10,765 nucleotides of DNA from Ruminococcus sp. UBA5884 (GTDB lineage Bacteria; Bacillota; Clostridia; Oscillospirales; Ruminococcaceae). Of this stretch, positions 6,010 to 10,765 are shown piece after piece; the first letter of the stretch is position 1; each line of letters begins with the position of its first letter. The stretch lies in assembly GCA_002431975.1 (NCBI GenBank), contig DJFA01000005.1:1-10765 (forward strand), written 5' to 3'. Under the pieces are notes generated by a model, which was not told the DNA's origin, made no database searches, and saw only the letters and a list, made by a program, of their open reading frames with translations. The translations under genes and the position numbers were made by a program.

Positions 6010-8739
6010 ATGAACAGAAAAAAACAGCTTCAGTCTGCAATAGTAGGCATAGCTATGGCAGCTTCAATAGTTGCTGCTCCTTTTACAGGAGTGACTACAG
6101 CAAAAATAGCTTCTGCTGAAAGCTCTGACAACTATGCAAAGCTTCTCCAGTATTCAATGTATTTTTATGATGCAAATATGTGCGGTACAGGCGTTGATGC
6201 AAACAGCCAGCTTAACTGGAGAGGAAACTGCCATACATCTGATGAAGTTGACTACGGCTTCCATGATGCAGGCGACCATGTAAAATTCGGTCTTCCACAG
6301 GGCTATTCAGCTTCAACTCTTGGTTGGGGATACTATGAATTCAAGGATTCATATGATTCACTCGGTCTTACTTCCCACTATAAGACAATTTCAGATTATT
6401 TCTGCAAATTCTTCAAGGCAAGCACTAAATTAAGCGGTGATACAGTTACAAGCTTCTGCTATCAGGTAGGCGACGGAACAAAAGACCACAATCAGTGGTG
6501 TGCTCCTGAAGACCAGGGCGACAGAGGCGGTGCTCTCTGGACAAGCTCTGAAGGAAGTGATATAGCTGCTGAATATGCTGCTGCTCTTGCTCTTAACTAT
6601 ATCAACTTCGGAAATGAAGATGACCTCAAATATGCAAAGGCTCTCTATAAATATGCAAAACAGGTAAACAGGGTTGCTTCAACAGGAATCGGCGAATTTT
6701 ATGTTTCATCAAGCTATGAAGATGACCTTGCATGGGCTGCCGGCTGGCTTTACCTTGCAACAAATGATTCATCATACAAGACTGACTGTGCAAATTATCA
6801 GGTTCAGTATCTCGGCTGGGTTCATGACTGGAACAATGTTTCTCTTGGTGCTGCCTGCGTATATTCACATATAACAGGCGACTGGTCAAAGGTAAACAGC
6901 TGGATAAGCGGTCAGACTACAAGTAATAATTATCTGTTTATTTCACAGTGGGGTTCAGCAAGATATAACGCTTCAATGCAGCTTTGTGCACTGGCAGCTT
7001 CAAAAAATTCATCTGCTGACTATTCATCATGGTGCAAGAATCAGATGACATATCTTCTCGGACAGAATCCGGCAAATACCTGTTTCGTAACAGGCTTCAG
7101 CTCAAATTCCGCAAAATATGCTCATCACAGAGCAGCTTCAGGCTACAGCAGCTACGATGAAATGAATCAGAGTACTGTTTATTCATCAAAAGGTCATACT
7201 CTTATAGGTGCTCTTGTAGGCGGCCCTACTTCTGCTGACGGTGCATATACAGACTCACTTCAGGACTATACTGCAAATGAAGTTGCCCTTGACTACAATG
7301 CAGGCCTTGTAGGTGCTGCTGCCGGTCTTTATTCAGTTTACAAAACAGGCTCTGTTGATTCAACTATTGAAGGCGTTGGCAATGTCAAGGTAGAACCTGT
7401 TGAAACTACAACAACAACTGCTGTTACAACTCCTGAACCGACAGTTACAACAGTTACAACAAAAACTACAAATGCTCCTGTTACTACAGCTGCTCCTTCA
7501 TCATCAGGCGTTTATAAAATCAATCCTAATGAAACAATTGATTATTCAAAGCTTCCTGAAGATGACAGAATGATAGGCTGGGAATGGTCAAAATTCGGTA
7601 TTCCTGCAAATGAAAAGGTTACTAAGGTTGAAATAGATATCTCATCTTCAAAGAATATCGGCAAATGGCAGGGTGCTTTCGGTACATCAACTACTGTTTC
7701 ACCTGGATACTGGACTCAGACAAGCGATATGCAGCAGTCCATTTCATCAAATTCAGGTACTATCACATGGAATGTTGATACAGCTACTTCAAATATAATC
7801 CAGTACAACTACGGCGGCGAGTTTAAATGGGGTATCTGGTGGATTGACTGCGGTACTTTCAAGATAGATGAAATCAGAGTATATACAGGAAATTCAACAA
7901 CTCCTTCAGTTACAACAGCTGCTCCGGCAACAACAACCACAAATGCTCCGGCAACAACAGCTGCTCCTTCATCAAACGGAACTTATACAATCAATCCTAA
8001 TGAAACAATTGATTATTCAAAGCTTCCTGAAGATGACAGAATGATAGGCTGGGAATGGTCAAAATTCGGTATTCCTGCAAATGAAAAGGTTACTAAGGTT
8101 GAAATCAATATTTCATCTTCAAAGAATATCGGCAAATGGCAGGGTGCTTTCGGTACATCAACTACAGTTGCACCTGGATACTGGACTCAGACAAGCGATA
8201 TGCAGCAGTCCATTTCATCAAATTCAGGTACTATCACATGGAATGTTGATACTGCTACTGCAAATATAATTCAGTACAACTACGGCGGCGAGCTTAAATG
8301 GGGTATCTGGTGGATTGACTGCGGTACTTTCAAGATAGATTCAATCAAGGTATATACAACAGGTTCATCAGCTGTAACTACTACAACTCCAAGAGTTACA
8401 ACTGCAACAACAACCACAAAGGCTACAACTGCCACAACAAAGGTTACAACAGCTGCTACTACAAAGGTTACTACAACTGCCACAACAAAGGCTACAACTG
8501 TGGGAACTCCGGCAGGCACTGTAAATCCTGGCACAAAGGCTACTCTCCTCGGAGATGTTACAAATGACGGTATCATTGACGTAAGAGATGTAACTATACT
8601 TAACCAGTATATCGTTCAGCTGACTACTCTCAATGAACAGCAGCTCGCAAATGCAGATGTTATTGCTGACGGCAAAGTTGACCTTAAAGACCTTGGTCAG
8701 CTCAAGAAATATCTCATCAAGGTTATTTCTTCATTCTAA
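6010..8739 (+). CDS. Secreted GH9 endoglucanase with tandem putative CBMs and a dockerin
   Basis: A 909-residue cellulosomal enzyme expected to cut beta-1,4-glucan by inversion. Residues 1 to about 37 are a signal peptide (MNRKKQ, hydrophobic core, ASA-ES). The GH9 catalytic domain spans about 40-450 and begins directly after it, with no Ig-like or CBM3c module. Key residues are intact: D86 and D89 in DAGDHVKFG (D89 the probable base), H372-H373-R374, and E424 in NEVALDYNAG as the acid. Thr/Pro-rich linkers (about 465-498, 630-655, 784-840) separate two near-identical modules of about 125 residues (503-626 and 660-783). These are rich in Trp and Tyr and are probably carbohydrate-binding; they may belong to a ruminococcal family such as CBM79, which I cannot confirm. 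The dockerin is at about 846-905, with loops DVTNDGIIDVRD and DVIADGKVDLKD; the second lacks the usual Asn at loop position 3. Confidence 0.95.
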   Translation: MNRKKQLQSAIVGIAMAASIVAAPFTGVTTAKIASAESSDNYAKLLQYSMYFYDANMCGTGVDANSQLNWRGNCHTSDEVDYGFHDAGDHVKFGLPQGYSASTLGWGYYEFKDSYDSLGLTSHYKTISDYFCKFFKASTKLSGDTVTSFCYQVGDGTKDHNQWCAPEDQGDRGGALWTSSEGSDIAAEYAAALALNYINFGNEDDLKYAKALYKYAKQVNRVASTGIGEFYVSSSYEDDLAWAAGWLYLATNDSSYKTDCANYQVQYLGWVHDWNNVSLGAACVYSHITGDWSKVNSWISGQTTSNNYLFISQWGSARYNASMQLCALAASKNSSADYSSWCKNQMTYLLGQNPANTCFVTGFSSNSAKYAHHRAASGYSSYDEMNQSTVYSSKGHTLIGALVGGPTSADGAYTDSLQDYTANEVALDYNAGLVGAAAGLYSVYKTGSVDSTIEGVGNVKVEPVETTTTTAVTTPEPTVTTVTTKTTNAPVTTAAPSSSGVYKINPNETIDYSKLPEDDRMIGWEWSKFGIPANEKVTKVEIDISSSKNIGKWQGAFGTSTTVSPGYWTQTSDMQQSISSNSGTITWNVDTATSNIIQYNYGGEFKWGIWWIDCGTFKIDEIRVYTGNSTTPSVTTAAPATTTTNAPATTAAPSSNGTYTINPNETIDYSKLPEDDRMIGWEWSKFGIPANEKVTKVEINISSSKNIGKWQGAFGTSTTVAPGYWTQTSDMQQSISSNSGTITWNVDTATANIIQYNYGGELKWGIWWIDCGTFKIDSIKVYTTGSSAVTTTTPRVTTATTTTKATTATTKVTTAATTKVTTTATTKATTVGTPAGTVNPGTKATLLGDVTNDGIIDVRDVTILNQYIVQLTTLNEQQLANADVIADGKVDLKDLGQLKKYLIKVISSF
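7468..8358 (+). repeat. Tandem 471-bp in-frame duplication inside the GH9 gene
   Basis: The segment at 7468-7938 (linker plus module 1) is repeated at an exact offset of 471 bp, or 157 codons, from 7939. Over the module cores (7519-7887 against 7990-8358) I count about 13 base differences in 369, roughly 96% identity. The linker in front (acaaatgctcc to gctccttcatca) is also shared. Protein differences are few: D/N, S/A, S/A, F/L, E/S and R/K. This points to a recent duplication or continuing gene conversion. Confidence 0.9.
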
Positions 8740-8772
8740 TGCTTTTATCTTAACCCTTCTATAAAAAAAAGG

Positions 8773-8815
8773 AAACCGGTGCAGTTTATTATTAAGCTGC
8801 ACCGGTTTTCTCTTT
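8773..8815 (+). terminator. Rho-independent terminator of the GH9 gene
   Basis: A perfect 12-bp stem, AAACCGGTGCAG (8773-8784) with CTGCACCGGTTT (8797-8808), has a 12-nt loop and is followed by a T-rich run (TTTTCTCTTTGTTTT). It begins 33 bp after the stop codon. An A-run before the stem could let it work weakly in the other direction as well. Confidence 0.92.
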
Positions 8816-8816
8816 G

Positions 8817-8970
8817 TTTTCTGTAATTCGTTTATCTGAAATTTTCCCTGTAATCTGTAAAATATCCGCCCATTGGTTAATCGATAAAATTATTGATAGA
8901 CCATACAACGGGCGACCAATGGTCGCCCCTACAAACGAATTTGCATTTCAGATGAATGAATTTCAGAAAA
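8817..8970. repeat. MITE-like unit with about 26-bp terminal inverted repeats
   Basis: The arms 8817-8842 and 8945-8970 are inverted copies matching at about 23 of 26 positions. Between them are nested smaller palindromes: ATCGATAA/TTATTGAT (8880-8897) and the perfect hairpin GGGCGACC (8910-8917) / GGTCGCCC (8921-8928), followed by CCTACA. The unit has no credible coding frame. It starts in the T-rich tail of the GH9 terminator and looks like a non-autonomous mobile or structured intergenic element. Confidence 0.55.
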
Positions 8971-9105
8971 TGAACATTGGTATCTGTTTTCTGTAAAAAA
9001 TCATTGGTCAACAGATTACAGGCGGCAGTTTGCCGCTCGCCCCTACAGAATATATGAAAAATTTCTTGTTTTCAATCATAAAATTTTGTTGTCGAATTTG
9101 CGTTA
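8971..9105. repeat. Dispersed intergenic palindromic repeat, copy 2
   Basis: A second GCCCCTAC-bearing unit. It contains the hairpin GCGGCA (9022-9027) / TGCCGC (9031-9036), then TCGCCCCTACAGAATA at 9037, and the tail that matches 2301-2370 at about 85-90%. Its front part (CTGTAAAA at 8991, ATTGGT at 9003) also resembles the interior of the adjacent unit (CTGTAAAA at 8855, ATTGGT at 8872). The 418-bp gap 8740-9157 therefore holds two terminators and two related repeat units but no gene. Confidence 0.65.
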
Positions 9106-9154
9106 TATTATAAAAACAGCGGTCATCTGAAATAATAATCAGTGACCGCTGTTT
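9105..9154 (-). terminator. Rho-independent terminator of the deacetylase gene
   Basis: A perfect 12-bp stem, AAACAGCGGTCA (9114-9125) with TGACCGCTGTTT (9143-9154), has an extra CTGA/TCAG pairing inside. On the minus strand it is followed by TTTTTATAATATAA. It begins 4 bp after the deacetylase stop codon. Confidence 0.9.
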
Positions 9155-9157
9155 AAA

Positions 9158-9883
9158 TTAAAGTGTATAGCCTTTGGCTCTTAAACCATCAATTACTTCC
9201 GCCAGTATGAGGCTGTTTGTCTGTGAAACTGAATGCAGAAGTATTATTTCTCCGCCATGTGCAGATGAAAGAATTTTTTCCTTTGCAGTCTGACAGTCCG
9301 GCTGTGAATCCACATTCCAGTCCACATAGGCAAAACTCCACATTATGGTTTTATAGCCTGCGTTCTGAATAGTTTTCAATGAAGATTCTGAAAATTCACC
9401 GCAGGGAGGTCTGAGATACTGCATTTCATAGCCGTATTTATCAAGAACAAGATTGTGCAGACTCATAATCTCCTCATTCAATTCCGTTTCGGATATTTCA
9501 GACATTTTAAGATGTTTCATTCCATGATTGCCAAGACAATGCCCTTCATCTATCATACGCTGTACAAGTTCGGTTTCTTTCTGTGCATAGTCGCCTGTAA
9601 GGAAAAATATTGCTTTAACATTTTTTTCTTTGAGTACATCGAGAATTTTTGAAGTATAGCCGTTTTCATATCCCTGGTCGAAGGTGAGAATAATATTTTT
9701 TTCATCATCTGAGAGAGCGTATGCACCATATTCACCGTACTGTAAGTTGAAATCAACTGCTCCGAGAGGTCTGTTGTTCTCATCAGACTGAGTTCCCTGA
9801 CCGTATCCCTGAGCGTTTGAAACCATAGTCATTGATGAAGTCATTATAATAAGAGCTGATATAAAAGCCGTCAGTTTTTTCAT
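9158..9883 (-). CDS. pdaA: Secreted CE4 polysaccharide deacetylase, PdaA-like
   Basis: A 241-residue exported NodB-fold (CE4) deacetylase, closest in motif wording to Bacillus PdaA, which removes acetyl groups from N-acetylmuramic acid so that muramic-delta-lactam can form in peptidoglycan. A signal peptide covers about residues 1-24 (MKKLTAF...VSNAQ). Catalytic motifs are TFDQGYENGYT (67-77, base D69), NHGMKH (119-124; metal ligands H120 and H124, with Gly in place of the usual Ser/Thr), RPPCGEFSE (158-166), YVDWNVD (186-192) and ILLHSVS (214-220, H217). The LTFDxGYENGYT and FVDW-like wording is typical of PdaA rather than of chitin or xylan deacetylases. GAGGG lies about 9 bp before the ATG at 9883. 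In spore-formers this is a cortex enzyme; many ruminococci are not known to sporulate, so its role here is uncertain. It has its own terminator and stands alone. Confidence 0.87.
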   Translation of the reverse strand: MKKLTAFISALIIMTSSMTMVSNAQGYGQGTQSDENNRPLGAVDFNLQYGEYGAYALSDDEKNIILTFDQGYENGYTSKILDVLKEKNVKAIFFLTGDYAQKETELVQRMIDEGHCLGNHGMKHLKMSEISETELNEEIMSLHNLVLDKYGYEMQYLRPPCGEFSESSLKTIQNAGYKTIMWSFAYVDWNVDSQPDCQTAKEKILSSAHGGEIILLHSVSQTNSLILAEVIDGLRAKGYTL

Positions 9884-9914
9884 TTGCGAATCCCTCTTTT
9901 AATATTTATGAGGA

Positions 9915-9934
9915 GTAAGGACTGATTGCCTTAC
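9915..9934. repeat. Small inverted repeat upstream of the deacetylase
   Basis: GTAAGG (9915-9920) and CCTTAC (9929-9934) with an 8-nt gap, about 30 bp upstream of the deacetylase ATG. It may be an operator or a leader hairpin. A TATAAT lies behind it on the minus strand (9960-9965), but no good -35 is spaced correctly. Confidence 0.3.
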
Positions 9935-10064
9935 AATAATATTATTATCCGAAAGATAAATTATAAACATTGAAAATAATTACAATTTTTTATTGATTTT
10001 TTGCACATATCAATGCAAATTTTGTTCGATTTTTATTTTCTTATGAGGGGAATTTTTTTATTAC

Positions 10065-10070
10065 AGGAGG
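10065..10070 (+). promoter_or_regulatory. Strong ribosome binding site of the holin gene
   Basis: AGGAGG with a 9-nt spacer to the ATG at 10080. I see no convincing promoter in 9935-10064. That stretch is very AT-rich and carries two interlocked inverted repeats: ATTGAT/ATCAAT (9992-9997, 10009-10014) and TTTGCA/TGCAAA (10000-10005, 10014-10019). Confidence 0.7.
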
Positions 10071-10079
10071 TGAATTTTT

Positions 10080-10469
10080 ATGGAAAAATGTTTTCAGACA
10101 GTTGCCGCTCTGATATGCGGAGTTTTAAGCTATTTATACGGCGAATTTGACGGAATGATGAAAATACTGATATTCTGTATCGTATGCGATTACATAACGG
10201 GCTTAGCTTCTGCATATAAAAATAAAGAGCTTTCAAGCAGAATCGGATTTCTTGGAATAATGAAAAAAGTAACAATACTTCTTATTGTTGCTTTATGCCA
10301 TATAACAGATATGGAGCTTTTCGGGGAATCAGCATTTATGAAATCAGCTGTATGCGGATTTTATATAGCAAATGAAAGCTTGTCAATTCTTGAAAATACG
10401 GCGGCTATGGGAGTCAAATATCCTCAGAAATTACTCGAAACATTAAAACAATTCAATAAAGGAGAATAA
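10080..10469 (+). CDS. Phage-type holin (phage_holin_4 / Cph1-TcdE family)
   Basis: A 129-residue membrane protein with the features of the toxin-secretion/phage-lysis holin family. Three or four hydrophobic stretches lie at about residues 7-21, 26-46, 56-76 and 85-100. The family-typical CDYITG is at 35-40. The FYIANESLSILENTAAMGVKYP block (93-114) is followed by a short charged tail ending QFNKGE. Such proteins form inner-membrane pores that release an endolysin; in Clostridioides the relative TcdE helps export toxin. The next gene, a GH25 muramidase, starts 2 bp after the stop, so the two form a lysis pair. No capsid, tail or integrase gene is in view, so whether this is a prophage edge or a domesticated cassette is open. 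Confidence 0.88.
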   Translation: MEKCFQTVAALICGVLSYLYGEFDGMMKILIFCIVCDYITGLASAYKNKELSSRIGFLGIMKKVTILLIVALCHITDMELFGESAFMKSAVCGFYIANESLSILENTAAMGVKYPQKLLETLKQFNKGE

Positions 10470-10471
10470 TT

Positions 10472-10765
10472 ATGACAAAAGGTATCGACATATCAAAATG
10501 GCAGGGAACAATATCTGCCGAAACATTTAAGAAATTCAAGAATCAGAACATTGAATTTGTAATAATCCGTGCATATGCAGGCGGAAAGGACAGCTGTTTT
10601 GAACAGAACTATAAAAATGCTGTATCTGCGGGTCTTGCAGTCGGTTCATACTGCTACATATACGGAAAATCAGTTGAAGCAGTTAAAAGAGAAGCTGAAA
10701 ATTTTCTTAATGCAGTTAAGGGCAAAATTTTTGAATATCCTCTGTATCTCGATATTGAAGATAAA
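10472..10765 (+). CDS. GH25 muramidase (lysozyme), N-terminal 98 residues, cut by window edge
   Basis: The start of a glycoside hydrolase family 25 lysozyme, which cuts the MurNAc-GlcNAc bond of peptidoglycan. Visible signatures are KGIDISKWQG (3-12) with the active-site D6; FVIIRAYAGG (29-38), where this family usually has FAIIRAGYG; the helix FEQNYKNAVSAGLAVGSYCY (43-62); and YLDIED (92-97), which carries the catalytic pair D94 and E96. There is no signal peptide, as expected for an endolysin that reaches the wall through the holin encoded just upstream. AAAGGAG before the ATG at 10472 gives good translation and overlaps the end of the holin gene. The C-terminal half, including any wall-binding repeats or dockerin, is outside the window. 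Confidence 0.93.
   Translation, partial: MTKGIDISKWQGTISAETFKKFKNQNIEFVIIRAYAGGKDSCFEQNYKNAVSAGLAVGSYCYIYGKSVEAVKREAENFLNAVKGKIFEYPLYLDIEDK

Noticed and set aside
8397..8502. CRISPR-like or minisatellite array in the repetitive ACA/ACT stretch
   Set aside because: The repeats are in-frame codons of a Thr-rich linker, with no spacers of constant length.
8280..8576. 98-codon minus-strand open frame, very rich in Val
   Set aside because: It is the antisense of the Thr-rich linker and second module of the GH9 gene; the composition comes from the ACA/ACT repeats.
8814..8996. 60-codon plus-strand open frame after the GH9 terminator
   Set aside because: It runs through the inverted-repeat unit, lacks a ribosome site and has no protein-like pattern.

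Overview
The window looks like a chromosomal segment from a fibre-degrading, low-GC Firmicute of the Ruminococcus type (Oscillospiraceae). The grounds are two secreted proteins ending in dockerin modules, ruminococcal Thr-rich linkers, an AT-rich base composition and SigA-type promoters. The species cannot be fixed from the sequence alone.

Minus strand, positions 5411 down to 1: six genes face the same way. A secreted leucine-rich-repeat protein with a C-terminal dockerin is followed after 7 bp by trmN6 (tRNA methyltransferase), and after 9 bp by rsmI (16S rRNA 2'-O-methyltransferase). A palindromic intergenic repeat comes next, then a compact two-gene DpnII-type restriction-modification system (methyltransferase, then endonuclease). 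Last is the start of galE, which has its own consensus promoter. The run mixes RNA modification housekeeping with a GATC-specific defence cassette. GATC is almost absent from the window: I find two sites by eye, both inside the restriction-modification genes.

Positions 5412-6009: a 598-bp divergent regulatory region between the LRR-dockerin gene and a large cellulase gene. It holds a minus-strand SigA promoter, two or three candidate plus-strand promoters, two LacI/CcpA-type operator-like sites about four helical turns apart, and an inverted repeat in the long cellulase leader.

Plus strand, 6010-8739: a 909-residue secreted GH9 glucanase with two almost identical copies of a putative carbohydrate-binding module, Thr-rich linkers and a dockerin. 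It ends at a strong terminator. Beyond it lies a structured non-coding stretch (8817-9104) that carries a TIR-bounded, MITE-like unit and a second copy of the repeat found after rsmI.

Right end: a PdaA-like polysaccharide deacetylase on the minus strand with its own terminator, then on the plus strand a phage-type holin followed immediately by a GH25 muramidase cut off by the window end. This pair looks like a lysis cassette; no other phage genes are in view.

Taken together, the two dockerin proteins probably belong to a cellulosome and share a control region. The deacetylase, holin and muramidase all concern the cell wall.
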